The notes beneath the pieces are model-generated. The model did not search any database and was not told where the DNA came from. It was given only the letters and a program-made list of their open reading frames with translations. Source: Streptomyces sp. CB01881 (GTDB taxonomy: Bacteria > Actinomycetota > Actinomycetes > Streptomycetales > Streptomycetaceae). From it: a stretch of 64,000 bases of DNA. Location of the stretch: contig NZ_CP026498.1 in NCBI RefSeq assembly GCF_002953255.1, positions 341,674-405,673 on the forward strand, read 5' to 3'. Position numbers and translations under genes: made by a program. Positions 1 through 8,811 of the stretch are shown piece after piece; position 1 is the first letter of the stretch, and every line of letters starts with the position of its first letter.

Positions 1-1
1 C

Positions 2-232
2 CGGCAGTTCTCCGAGACCGACTTCACCGAGGACCTCAAGCGGATCGACGTCCCCGTGCTGATCGCCCACGGCGACGACGACCAGATCGTGCCGATCGCG
101 GCCGCCGCCCTGAAGACGGCCCGGCTGGTCCCGGACAACGTGCTCAAGGTCTATCCCGGTGCGCCGCACGGGCTGTACGGCGAGTTCCGGGCCGCGTTCG
201 AGGCGGACCTGCTGGACTTCCTCAAGGCCTGA
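2..232 (+). CDS. Alpha/beta hydrolase, C-terminal part (partial)
   Basis: The last 76 codons of an alpha/beta-hydrolase enter from the left edge and end at TGA 230-232. The fragment reads IDVPVLIAHGDDDQIVP, which carries the acid residue of the catalytic triad after a buried strand, and then YPGAPHGLYG with the catalytic His. This spacing is typical of the non-heme chloroperoxidase/bromoperoxidase-like branch, cytosolic esterase-type enzymes of about 275 residues. The nucleophile elbow lies outside the window, so the substrate cannot be judged. The next gene is convergent, with about 165 bp of GC-rich spacer between them. Confidence 0.8.
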   Translation, partial: RQFSETDFTEDLKRIDVPVLIAHGDDDQIVPIAAAALKTARLVPDNVLKVYPGAPHGLYGEFRAAFEADLLDFLKA

Positions 233-396
233 GCCGGCCCCGGACCGCCCACCCCGGACCGTCCACCCCGCCCCCTGTCCCCCGTGTGCTCCCGCCCCGC
301 CCCTCCTGCGGGGGAACCCGCCCCGCCGGCCCCCGGCCGGCGGGGACTCAGAACGGCGCACCGCCCGGCTCCGGGGGCATCCGCCGCCCGGACGGC

Positions 397-1425
397 CTAC
401 CCCCGCGCGGCCGTCGTCCCGTCGTCCCGCCGGGCGCCGCGGCGGCGCTGCCAGAGGACCGGCGGGACGACGGCGGCGAGCGCGGCCGCCTCCGGGGCCG
501 GCAACTCCTCCAGCGGGTCGGCCCCGCCCGCCCCGGCCGGGCCGGCCTGCGCCTGGCGGCTGTCGAACGCCCCCTGGTCGTCGAGGGCCTTCCGGTCGAA
601 GGTGCCGGGGACCGGCAGGGTGTCCCAGCGGCTCACCGGCCAGGCGACGACGAAGGCACGACCGATCACGTTGTCCACCGGGACGAAGCCGCCGCCGGGC
701 TCGTTCACGTGGTAGCGGGAGTCGCGGGAGTTGTTGCGGTGGTCGCCCATCACCCAGATCCGGTCCTTGGGGACCTTCACCGTTCCCACCGGCGAATCGC
801 CGCACGGGGTCGCCCCCGGGTAGACGTACGGCTCGTCCAGCGCCACGCCGTTCACCTTCACCGGGCTGCCGGCGTTGCACTCGACGGTGTCCCCACCGAC
901 CGCGATCACCCGCTTGATCAGGTCCTTCTCGTCCTGCGAGGGCATCAGGCCGACCAGGCCGAGCGCCTTCCTGACACCCCGTACGACGGAGTTGCCGGAC
1001 TCCTCCGGCGCCGTCTCCAGCCAGCCGCCCGGGTCACGGAAGACCACCACCTCGCCGCGCTCGGGCCTGGCGCCGAACCACGGGGTCAGTTTGTCGACCA
1101 GCACCCGGTCGTTCTTCTCCAGGGTGTGCTGCATCGAGCCCGAGGGGATCGAGAAGGCCTGCACGAAGAAGGTCTTGATACCCAGTGAGAGCACCAGGGC
1201 GACCAGCACCAGGATCGGCAGCTCCTGCCAGAAGGGTCGCTTCCTGCGTTGCTTCCCCTCCCCCGACTCCGTGCCGGCCCCCGGCTCGGCACCGTCCCCC
1301 GGTTCCGCACCGGCCTCCGGCCCAGCCCCGCCGCCCTGCGAAACCGCCCCGCCCGCGGGAGCCGCCCCGTCCGCGGTCGCCGCCGCGCCCGCTCCGCCGG
1401 TCTCCGCAGTGTTCTCGCCACTCAT
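397..1425 (-). CDS. lepB: Signal peptidase I
   Basis: A 342-residue membrane serine protease that cleaves Sec and Tat signal peptides on the outer face of the cytoplasmic membrane. An Ala/Gly/Glu-rich cytoplasmic N-terminus (residues 1-65) precedes one TM helix (about 69-89). The catalytic motif IPSGSM follows (nucleophile Ser97), then LIKRVIAVGGD with the general-base Lys171, and the box-E-like WVMGDHRNNSRDSR, which has His where Asn is usual. A hydrophobic stretch near the C-terminus may form a second TM helix, as in other streptomycete Sip proteins. I chose ATG at 1425 because GGAGGGG lies about 7 nt upstream; the in-frame TTG at 1443 has no such site. It is a lone gene here rather than one of a sip array. 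Confidence 0.93.
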   Translation of the reverse strand: MSGENTAETGGAGAAATADGAAPAGGAVSQGGGAGPEAGAEPGDGAEPGAGTESGEGKQRRKRPFWQELPILVLVALVLSLGIKTFFVQAFSIPSGSMQHTLEKNDRVLVDKLTPWFGARPERGEVVVFRDPGGWLETAPEESGNSVVRGVRKALGLVGLMPSQDEKDLIKRVIAVGGDTVECNAGSPVKVNGVALDEPYVYPGATPCGDSPVGTVKVPKDRIWVMGDHRNNSRDSRYHVNEPGGGFVPVDNVIGRAFVVAWPVSRWDTLPVPGTFDRKALDDQGAFDSRQAQAGPAGAGGADPLEELPAPEAAALAAVVPPVLWQRRRGARRDDGTTAARG

Positions 1426-1479
1426 CCCCTGGGCCCCTCCCAACGGCCTGTCGGGGCCCGTACGGAACCCCGCTGTCAG

Positions 1480-2184
1480 CTAACGATCGGAGGTTCCCGG
1501 CCGCGCCCGGACGTGCATGCGCTCGCCCTGGGCCCCGAACAGGCTGAGGAACTCGACCGCGTTCGGCCCGGCGTTGCCGAAGGCGTGCGGGATCCGGGTG
1601 TCGAACTCGGCCGCCTCGCCGGCCGTGAGGACCAGGTCCTGCGAGCCGAGCAGCAGGCGCAGCCGGCCCGCCAGCACGTAGACCCACTCGTGGCCCTCGT
1701 GCACCTTGCGTTCCAGCTCGGGGCCGGCCCGGAAGCCCGGGGGCATGATCTGCTTGTAAGCGTGCAGCCCGCCGAGGTGGCGGGTCAGCGGGACGAAGGT
1801 CTGGCCGCCGCGGGTGAACGGGCGGGCGTGCACCCGCGGGTCACCGGTGGCCGGGGCGCCGACCAGCTCGTCCAGCGGAACGCGGTACTCCCGGGCCAGT
1901 GGCAGCAGCAGTTCCAGGGTGGGCTTGCGCTGGCCGGACTCCAGCCGGGAGAGGGTGCTGAGGGAGATGCCGGTGGCCTCGCTCAGCACGGCCAGTGTGG
2001 TGCCCCGTTCGCGCCGCAGCGCCCGCAGCCGGGGGCCCACCGCGTCCAGGACGGTGGAGAGCTCCTCGGTGGCGGAGGCGTCGGCGCTTACGTTGACGTT
2101 GGCGTTGGCGGCGGCGTCGGCTGCTGCGGCGGCGGCGGCGGCGGCACGGTCGCCGCTGTGGTGGGGGTGGGCCATGCCTTCCAT
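1480..2184 (-). CDS. XRE-family regulator with C-terminal cupin domain
   Basis: About 234 residues. After a low-complexity Ala-rich leader, an XRE helix-turn-helix sits at roughly residues 45-100 (LRALRRERGTTLAVLSEATG, then SLSTLSRLESGQRKPTLE). A C-terminal cupin_2 barrel follows (HEGHEWVYVLAGRLRLLLG, later IPHAFGN). This architecture is typical of small-molecule-responsive repressors or activators of redox, amine or antibiotic-tolerance genes; the ligand is not evident. The start is ambiguous: ATG 2184 has GGAG about 7 nt upstream, while ATG 2175 has GGAAGG too close. It is convergent with nothing and downstream of the broken LuxR gene. Confidence 0.88.
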   Translation of the reverse strand: MEGMAHPHHSGDRAAAAAAAAADAAANANVNVSADASATEELSTVLDAVGPRLRALRRERGTTLAVLSEATGISLSTLSRLESGQRKPTLELLLPLAREYRVPLDELVGAPATGDPRVHARPFTRGGQTFVPLTRHLGGLHAYKQIMPPGFRAGPELERKVHEGHEWVYVLAGRLRLLLGSQDLVLTAGEAAEFDTRIPHAFGNAGPNAVEFLSLFGAQGERMHVRARPGTSDR

Positions 2185-2260
2185 CTGCCGCTCCGGCAAG
2201 CCGGTTTGTCAAACGGGCAGCACCCGGGCGGGGGCCGCCCGCTCCCGGGCAGGGCCCTCC

Positions 2261-3119
2261 TCAGTGCTCGCCGCCCAGCATGATCCGGGCGATCGGCTCG
2301 CGGCGGCCGACCACGCCCGCCTTGGCGAACACCGACTTCAGATGGTCCTGCACGGTGTACGGCCTCATCGCCGGCTGCCGGGAGACGTCCCGCGTGTCGC
2401 AACCGCGGACCAGCAGCAGCGCCACCTCCTGCTCCCGCGCGCGTCGGCCCGTACGCGGAGAGGTAGAGCGGAATCGCGTCGGCCGGTGTGGCCGGAGCCG
2501 CCACCACCGTCACCTCCCCCGCCGCCACGCCGTGCAGCAACGAGGCGTGCAGCACGTACCAGCGGCCGTCCCGCGACTGCACCCGGCCGGTGGCAGGAGC
2601 GCAGCGCGTTGCCGAGGTGCCGGGCCGCGGTCTCGGCGAGTTCGAGCTGCCGGCCGGGGAAGGGCCCGCGGTCCGACGCGCGCATGAACGCGGCGCAGCC
2701 CCACATCCCGCCGTGAGCGTCGAAGACCGCGCGCAGCTCGTCGCCGAATCCCGCCGGGGCGATCTGCTCGCGGTAGCGGACGCTGTGCTCGGGCCTGCCC
2801 CGGGTCACCCGGCTGAGCGTCTCGGCCCGGGCGCCGCTGTGGCGGATCTTCGGGAAGGTGGCGAGGTCGTCGGCCCAGACCTCCAGCCGGACGGCCTCCT
2901 CGAAGCGGTCGAGGCCGAGGTCGTCGCTGGGCACCGAATTGACCAGTCCCGTCGCCGGATCGGCGGTGTGCCAGCAGACGGCGTCGAACTCCATGGCCCC
3001 GCGCAGGAGTTGGTCCGCCGTCCGGAATACCTCCGCCGACCCGAGGCCGGCCCCGCCAGCTCCCGCAACCCCTCGATCGCCCGTTGCGCCGCCGCCCCGC
3101 GAACCCCACGTGATCCCAT
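2261..3119 (-). pseudogene. LuxR-type regulator (GAF-like N-domain, HTH C-domain), three apparent frameshifts
   Basis: The coding potential of one regulator is spread over three reading frames on the minus strand. From ATG 3119 the frame reads MGSRGVRGAAAQRAIEGLRE. It then switches near 3050 to a frame with FRTADQLLRGAMEFDAVCWH and HLGNALRSCH. It shifts again near 2580 to DGRWYVLHASLLHG, and again near 2440 to REQEVALLLVRG and YTVQDHLKSVFAKAGV, the LuxR helix-turn-helix, ending at 2261. Joined, this gives about 285 residues with a sensory domain and GerE-type HTH, a common streptomycete family. It is either a decayed gene or a gene hit by small assembly indels; each shift fits a 1-2 nt change in GC-rich runs. 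Confidence 0.78.
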
Positions 3120-3265
3120 GGCCCGGAAGCCAACACGCCCACCGTGCACGCACCATGCCCCGATCGGCAGCGCTCCCCGCGCCTCCGGCCGGGCTGCGGG
3201 GAGCCAGAAGTGCGCCATCCTGCCGGGCACACATCACTCGGCATCCGCATGGACGCATACCCAAT

Positions 3266-6200
3266 TCACTCAGCAGTCTGGACAGTCTCCGCCTCGGCGA
3301 GGAGCGCCCCAGCGGCCAACGACCAGGGCACCTGTGCGCTCAGGGTCGTGCGAACCTCCGCCGCCAGACGGAAGGCACTGGGCAGATCCGCCAGCACCTT
3401 GTCGATTTCGCGTGCCCAGGTGTCGGCGTCCTCGTCATCGTCACCAGACATCGGGACGAGGAGGCGGCCCGCCATTTCACGGCCGAGCCGGTCATGGAGC
3501 AGATCCGCCAGCCCGCTCTCCCTGCTGATCAGGACCGGGACGCCACTGGTAATCGCCTCCACCCCAACCAGGCCGAAGCCCTCCTTGCGTGACGGCATGA
3601 TCACCAGGCTCGCCCGGCCCATGTCACCGGCGAGGCGTTCCTGGTCCGGCGAGTACGGCCGGACCACGACTTCGAGGCGGGGATCGCCCGCCCAGGCGCG
3701 GATCTGATCACGTTGCTCGTCCGCCCGCTCCGCCGGAGCGCCCCTGACCAGCAGGCTGATCCGGTCGCGTCCGGCTTTCTCCCGCCATTTGGTCACCTGT
3801 CCACAGGCCCGGGCCGCCAAGTCCAGGCCTTTCAGGTCCCAGTCCTCGGTCCTTCCGACCATCAGGACCCTCACCAACCCGCCTGGCGGAGTACGAGGCG
3901 AATCGTCATCAACATCGAAGCCTGGAACAATCAGCAGCGGCTCCGGCACGCCAGCGCCCAGCTCGTTCACGAATCGATAGTGGAGGCGCTTCCCTACGGT
4001 GACAACCCGATGCGCCGAGACGCCGAGCCGACGCTCGACATCGGTCCGCTCCTCCGCCACCAACGCACGGTCACTTGTCCGGTCCGGCTTGTGCCACTCG
4101 ATCTCGTCGGGGGCCATGTGGATAAAGTGAAGCCGCCGGGCCCTCTTGTAGAAGCCGGCGACGATCGCCTCGGCGGCATCACCAGTGATCCGCCCATGCC
4201 CGATGACCAGGTCCGGGGTGACGCCCTCGGGCAGTTCCGGCCGCCGGCTGAGCCGGGCCTCTTCTGAGCGCCCGGGCACGTTCTCGGCCGGCAGCAGCTC
4301 AACCCCGGCAGCCTTGGCGCGCGCCATCTCGCCTTGGTCGGCATGAAGTACCGTGCAGTAGACCTTCGCGCCGGCGGCGGCCAGGGCCCGGCACATTCGC
4401 CGATTGAACGTGCTCAGGCCACCGTGTGCCGAGGACCACTCGGTGGCCACCGCCAACACGGTCGGGACATGGTGCTCAGCCTGGGGCTCGGCAGGAGGTT
4501 CCTCCACAACCAGTACCTCACTACCCCGGCGGTACCCGGTCAGCGCGAGCGGAGCATCGAAGGCGTCAGCAAGATTCAGGCCGACCTGCTCGCGGAGCGT
4601 GACACCCGCGCCATCCGCCGTCGGAACCAGTAGGTAGAGCGTTTCGAACCCGCCGATAGTCGGCCCGATGTCGGCGGCTCCCGCCAGCAGCCACACCTGC
4701 GCGGACTCCAGATCACCCTGCACGAGATAGGCCATCGCCCCGTTGTAACGCGCAAGGGCTCGCGTCATGCGCTCCTCGGCTCCGTCTACAGCTTTCTGCG
4801 CCCACTCCGCTGCGACTGCGGCCTCGCCCTCCAGCAGCGACAAGTAACAAAGGTTGTTTGCGATCTTACTGGTCGGCTTCAGCTCGTAGGCGGCCACCAG
4901 GAGTTCCCATGCACTACTACGGTCACCCTGCCCATAGTGCAAGTAGAACGCGTGAAAATAGTTGTCGGCGAGATCCGCACGAGTATGCCCAACGGACAGT
5001 CGCAACCACTCAGCAATGTCCGACCAGGAGCGCAACGGCCACCGCGTCAGTTCGGCACTGAGCTCTCCGCCCAGCCCCGCCACCCGCTCTACGGCGGCCT
5101 GGAAGCCGGTGGCCCCTTCCAGGTCGAAAGCGCTGTCGCCGGCCGAACAGAGCCAGCGCACGACGGCCGTGCCCCGGTAGGAGCATGTGACAGTCGTGAT
5201 ATCCAATGTGGAAGGCCGCCCGCTTGCGAGAATCGCCCTGTGAAGGAACTGCACCCCGTGTGGCACCGGCTCCGGCCCATCGGCGCTCAGTACCTCAAGA
5301 GCCCTCTTTGCGCGGTCGACAGTCGCCTGTGGCATCCCCGGACAGCATGTGGGAAGCCTGTGAGCCGGCTCCGCCGCGAACTGAGCGAGAAGGCATTCCA
5401 AGCGCCACGTGAGCAGCGTAGGGTAGCCGTCGGCACTCATGATCTGTGGGAGCTCGTGCTGGCCGAGCCGATTGAGCGTCCACAGGCGTACGTAGATCAG
5501 ATCGAAGAGCTCTGCGTCTTCGGACAGCGCGACCCTTTCAGCGTCCCGGAGCACCCCTGTGTCGACCAACTCCCGATGGTGGGCGTCAAATGCCTCTCTG
5601 GTGATCGTGGGCCGCCCAAGCAGCTCCCGCGCAAACCAGACTTCGTCCGCGGTTGCCTGGCCAAGCGCCGAGCAGAGCACGTTGAAGACTTCAAGCCGCT
5701 CAAGGCTCATGCCCCGAACGAGCCGGACGAGGGGACGGTCAAGGACATTCTTGCCCTGTTCCATCCGGGACCGCACGTCTTCAAGCATCTCGGTGGTGAG
5801 TTCCATCGTGGTGGCGGAGCCTGTCTGCCAACGCGCGAACATCTCATGACAGTAGAGCTGAATGCCGTAGGGGTTCCCGTCAGTCAGCCGCCGCAGTTCT
5901 GAGACTGTTGCCTGGAAGTGCTCAAAGCACCGCGCATCCAAACCAACGCTGCGCAAGGGTCGAAGAATACAGTCCCGAATTTCCTCGAATTCAAGGAAGC
6001 GCTTAACCTCAATGTGGGCAAACTGGCGACTGAGTGGCGAAAACACTTCATTGATCTGGTCGACCAGGCCCGACGTTCCGGCGAGTAGCACGACATAGCC
6101 CGCAATCCGAGTACCGAGCGATCGCAGAGAGGAGAGGACGTCCCCGTTCTCGGCGATGAGTTGAGCCTCGTCAATGAGAAGAGCGATCGGCCTGCCCAGG

Positions 6201-6694
6201 GTACGGACGAAGTACCCGAGATCGGCGCGGAGTGCGGCCTCCGACGGCGCGCCACCTGTCCCGGCGAGGGCGAGCGCCTCGGGAAACTCCAGTGGGAAGT
6301 CATCGGGCGGGGTGGCGCCGGCGAAGACACGCCGGACGGCAACTGGCGTGACGAGCCCGTCCCTGTCGAACACACCCTCCAATGCGAGGGCCGTGACGAG
6401 CTCCTCGTAAACCTTGCGGTAGAAGGAGGCCAAAGTGGCATCACCCGGGAGGAGCTCCACCCTGACGGGGAGAACCCCTCTCTCACGGGCAAGCAGCTCG
6501 GTGATGTTCAGCAGGCTGGTCTTGCCGGCGCCCCGCATCCCGTAGACAGCGACGTAGCCGATCGGCCGGTCCACCCTTGCCTGTCCAAGCTCATAGTCAA
6601 TGCGTCCGAGTTCCGCGGCCCGCCCGGCGAACAGCTCCTCACTTCGTACCGGGCTCCGATAGTCATACGGATTCTGCAACTGCTGCACGCCCAC
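3266..6694 (-). CDS. AAA (Orc1/STAND-like) ATPase - TPR-like region - GT4 glycosyltransferase fusion
   Basis: A 1142-residue multidomain protein. Residues about 15-300 form an Orc1/STAND-like ATPase: Walker A GMRGAGKTSLL at 52-62, Walker B IALLIDEAQLI at 170-180, sensor-like LLAGTSGL, and a DGNPYGIQLYC motif like the GNP motif of STAND/ORC proteins. A helical region with TPR-like repeats spans roughly 560-700. Residues 743-1142 are a GT-B, GT4-type glycosyltransferase with GGLSTFNRRMCRALAAAG near the start and the nucleotide-sugar EX7E motif EGFGLVGVE at 1038-1046. No TM segment or signal peptide is seen, so it is probably cytosolic. GTG 6694 is preceded by GAGGGGAG. It stands alone next to an IS element. 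I do not recognise a characterised homologue; a sensor coupled to a sugar-transferring effector is an inference. Confidence 0.85.
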   Translation of the reverse strand: MGVQQLQNPYDYRSPVRSEELFAGRAAELGRIDYELGQARVDRPIGYVAVYGMRGAGKTSLLNITELLARERGVLPVRVELLPGDATLASFYRKVYEELVTALALEGVFDRDGLVTPVAVRRVFAGATPPDDFPLEFPEALALAGTGGAPSEAALRADLGYFVRTLGRPIALLIDEAQLIAENGDVLSSLRSLGTRIAGYVVLLAGTSGLVDQINEVFSPLSRQFAHIEVKRFLEFEEIRDCILRPLRSVGLDARCFEHFQATVSELRRLTDGNPYGIQLYCHEMFARWQTGSATTMELTTEMLEDVRSRMEQGKNVLDRPLVRLVRGMSLERLEVFNVLCSALGQATADEVWFARELLGRPTITREAFDAHHRELVDTGVLRDAERVALSEDAELFDLIYVRLWTLNRLGQHELPQIMSADGYPTLLTWRLECLLAQFAAEPAHRLPTCCPGMPQATVDRAKRALEVLSADGPEPVPHGVQFLHRAILASGRPSTLDITTVTCSYRGTAVVRWLCSAGDSAFDLEGATGFQAAVERVAGLGGELSAELTRWPLRSWSDIAEWLRLSVGHTRADLADNYFHAFYLHYGQGDRSSAWELLVAAYELKPTSKIANNLCYLSLLEGEAAVAAEWAQKAVDGAEERMTRALARYNGAMAYLVQGDLESAQVWLLAGAADIGPTIGGFETLYLLVPTADGAGVTLREQVGLNLADAFDAPLALTGYRRGSEVLVVEEPPAEPQAEHHVPTVLAVATEWSSAHGGLSTFNRRMCRALAAAGAKVYCTVLHADQGEMARAKAAGVELLPAENVPGRSEEARLSRRPELPEGVTPDLVIGHGRITGDAAEAIVAGFYKRARRLHFIHMAPDEIEWHKPDRTSDRALVAEERTDVERRLGVSAHRVVTVGKRLHYRFVNELGAGVPEPLLIVPGFDVDDDSPRTPPGGLVRVLMVGRTEDWDLKGLDLAARACGQVTKWREKAGRDRISLLVRGAPAERADEQRDQIRAWAGDPRLEVVVRPYSPDQERLAGDMGRASLVIMPSRKEGFGLVGVEAITSGVPVLISRESGLADLLHDRLGREMAGRLLVPMSGDDDEDADTWAREIDKVLADLPSAFRLAAEVRTTLSAQVPWSLAAGALLAEAETVQTAE

Positions 6695-6843
6695 GCGGCT
6701 CCCCTCACGTCAGGGGAAGCGTATCGGGGTGCCGATCGAACTCCGCGCAGGAAGTCGGCGGATCGACTCTGCTGGCGAAGTCGCTCGGGTGGGTGTGGGA
6801 CAGTAAGTGCCTGCCGGTTGAGGTGAGTTGGCTGTCTGTAGGG

Positions 6844-7292
6844 GTGGTTGTACTTAGGCCTGTAGGGGCGTACGGGATTCCGGCGGAGACTGCGGCGTTG
6901 GCTCGTAGGGTTCATCCGGGCGGGACCGATGAGATGCGGGTACGGGACGCGCTGGGACCGTTGTTCAGCGACGAGGACTTCACCGTGGGTGAGTTCGAGG
7001 AGATGTACGCGGACCTGGGGCGGCCCGGTATCTCGCCGGCGCTGCTGGCGATGGTCACGGTCCTGCAGTTCCTGCACAACCTCTCCGACCGGGACGCCGC
7101 GGTCGCGGTGGCCGATCGGATCTCCTGGAAGTACGCGCTGGGGCTGGAGCTGGAGTACACCGGTTTCGACGCCAGCGCGTTGTGCGAGTTCCGCGCCCGT
7201 CTGGCGTCCGGCGATCGGGCAGATGCCCTGCTGTCGCTGATGCTGGAACGTCTGAAGGCCGCCGGCCTGGTGCGCTCGGGCGGGCGGCAGCG
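6844..7292 (+). pseudogene. IS1182-family transposase, 5' portion
   Basis: The N-terminal 150 or so codons of an IS1182-type transposase. Recognisable blocks are IPAETAALARRVHPGGTDEM, RVRDALGPLFSDEDF, AMVTVLQFLHNLSDRDAAVA and SWKYALGLELEYTGFDAS, the conserved N-terminal DNA-binding region. GTG at 6844 is the likely start. The frame is cut after RSGGRQR by the IS3 insertion and resumes at about 8815 with TDSTHVLACVRRLNRIE, so the two halves are one disrupted gene. Confidence 0.85.
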
Positions 7293-7325
7293 GAAGATTT
7301 CAAGTCCAGTGAGACGGTCGTGACG

Positions 7326-8330
7326 CTATGAGGTTTGTGGTGCGGGTTCCCTGCGTTTGGCGGGGTCGTTGATCCACGCCGCCTTCGGGATCTCGGGTGG
7401 TCTGGGGCGGCGGCCGAAGCGTTCGGGGTGCCGTGCGTATGCCTCGGCGAGGGTGACGGCCCGCTGGTCGCGGATCTCCTCCGCGGTGCCGAAGTGGACG
7501 CTGGCGGGCGCGTGGAGTCCGATGCCCGAGTGCCTGTGCTCGTGGTTGTAGTACGAGATGAAGGCGTCGAACCATTCGCGGGCGTGGGCCAGGGAGTCGA
7601 ACCGCTCGGGATAGTCGGCCATGTACTTGGTGGTCTTGAACTGGGCCTCGCTGTAGGGGTTGTCGTTGGAAACCTTCGGACGCGAGTGGCTCCTGGTGAC
7701 GCCGAGGTCGATCAGCAGCTGGGAGACCTTCTTGCTGGTCATGGAGGTGCCGCGGTCGGCGTGCACGGTCTCGGGGACGATGCCGTTGCGCGTGATGGCC
7801 TCGCGGATCAACTCCTCAGCCCGTTCCGCTGATTCGGCCAGTTCGACGGTGTGACCGACGATGTAGCGGCTGAAGATGTCGATGATGACGTAGGCGTGGT
7901 ACCAGATGCCCTTCCTGGGGCCGGCCGCTTTGGTGATGTCCCAGGTGAACACCTGCGAGGGGCCGTCGGCGACCAGTTCGGGCACCGTCGTGGCCGGGTG
8001 GGTGGCCTGGCGGCGGCGCTCACCCGACTGGCCCCGCTCACGCAGGATCCGGTACATCGTGGAGACCGAGCAGTGGTAGCGCCCGGTATCCAGCTCACGG
8101 GCCCAGATCTGCGCGGGCGCCAGCTCGGCGTACTCGGGGCTGTTCATCAACTCCAGTACCGCGTCACGCTCTTCGGAGGTCAGGGCCGACGGCTGGACCT
8201 GCGGGGACCTGGGCCCGCGCACGGGCGGCGGCTTCAGCCTGCGGTAGTGGGTGGCCCGGGAGCGGCCGGTCAGCCGGCACGCGGCGGTGATGCCCAGCTC
8301 GTGTTCGACGCCGGTGAACGCCTCGTCCAC
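7326..8330 (-). CDS. IS3-family transposase OrfB (DDE integrase core)
   Basis: A 334-residue catalytic subunit. An HTH_21-type region (HELGITAACRLTGRSRATHY) is followed by an rve integrase core with the acidic triad: Asp in VFTWDITKA, Asp in VHADRGTSMTSK and Glu in NDNPYSEAQFKTTKY. All three residues are present, and the length is normal, so the enzyme may be active. The start is GTG at 8330, and expression probably depends on frameshifting or coupling from OrfA just upstream. Confidence 0.9.
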   Translation of the reverse strand: MDEAFTGVEHELGITAACRLTGRSRATHYRRLKPPPVRGPRSPQVQPSALTSEERDAVLELMNSPEYAELAPAQIWARELDTGRYHCSVSTMYRILRERGQSGERRRQATHPATTVPELVADGPSQVFTWDITKAAGPRKGIWYHAYVIIDIFSRYIVGHTVELAESAERAEELIREAITRNGIVPETVHADRGTSMTSKKVSQLLIDLGVTRSHSRPKVSNDNPYSEAQFKTTKYMADYPERFDSLAHAREWFDAFISYYNHEHRHSGIGLHAPASVHFGTAEEIRDQRAVTLAEAYARHPERFGRRPRPPEIPKAAWINDPAKRREPAPQTS

Positions 8331-8350
8331 GACGGGATCGGCGGCGTGGG

Positions 8351-8734
8351 TCAGTCCGCGCTCTCGGAGATCATTTCCAAGAGCGCCGACGCTTTTCCCA
8401 GGACCTCCAGCGCGGCCTTGTTCCGGGCGAGCTCCTTCTCCAGCCGTTCCACCTGCCGGCGCAGCTTCTCGTTCTCGACCTCGGCGGCGGACCTCTTCGG
8501 GCGGGCCGGGCTCGTGCGCTGGTCGACCAGGTTCTCCAGGGCCCCGGCATCACGCGCGGCCCGCCATTCGGTGACGTGGGAGTGGTACAGGCGCTCACGG
8601 CGCAGGACCGCACCCTTCTCGTTCTTGGGCGCGGCGTCGTACTCGGCGACGATCCGCAGCTTGTACTCGGGACTGAACGTGCGGCGCTTCGGCTTGGGAG
8701 CCGGGTCTGCTGCGGACGGATTGGTGCTGGTCAT
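8351..8734 (-). CDS. IS3-family transposase OrfA
   Basis: A 127-residue helix-turn-helix protein of the IS3 OrfA type. It has RRTFSPEYKLRIVAEYDAA at the start, a triple-helix DNA-binding domain, and a leucine-zipper-like coiled coil near the C-terminus (ENEKLRRQVERLEKELARNK). It should supply the DNA-binding and dimerisation half of the OrfAB transposase. ATG 8734 lies about 75 bp inside the right end of the element. The gene ends 20 bp before OrfB begins, and no clear A6G slippery site is seen at the join. Confidence 0.9.
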   Translation of the reverse strand: MTSTNPSAADPAPKPKRRTFSPEYKLRIVAEYDAAPKNEKGAVLRRERLYHSHVTEWRAARDAGALENLVDQRTSPARPKRSAAEVENEKLRRQVERLEKELARNKAALEVLGKASALLEMISESAD

Positions 8735-8811
8735 CAGGGGTGGAACTCCTACTCGGGCCCTCTCAGGCTAACCCGACAAAGCGGGACGTCTCACCCAAGG
8801 CTGACAGAGAG

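Larger units (their letters stand above)
7293..8811 (-). mobile_element. IS3-family insertion sequence inside the IS1182 transposase
   Basis: About 1.5 kb carrying the two-ORF organisation of IS3 elements on the minus strand. The host sequence GGCAGCG occurs on both sides (7286-7292 and 8812-8818), consistent with a target duplication of up to 7 bp, though IS3 elements usually make 3-5 bp. Both ends contain TGAGACG in inverted orientation, about 17 bp inside the proposed ends; the rest of the terminal repeat is weak, so the boundaries are approximate. Confidence 0.75.

Noticed and set aside
1480..2261. XRE-cupin gene and LuxR remnant considered as one regulatory operon.
   Set aside because: A GC-rich gap of about 75 bp and separate ribosome binding sites give no sign of coupling.
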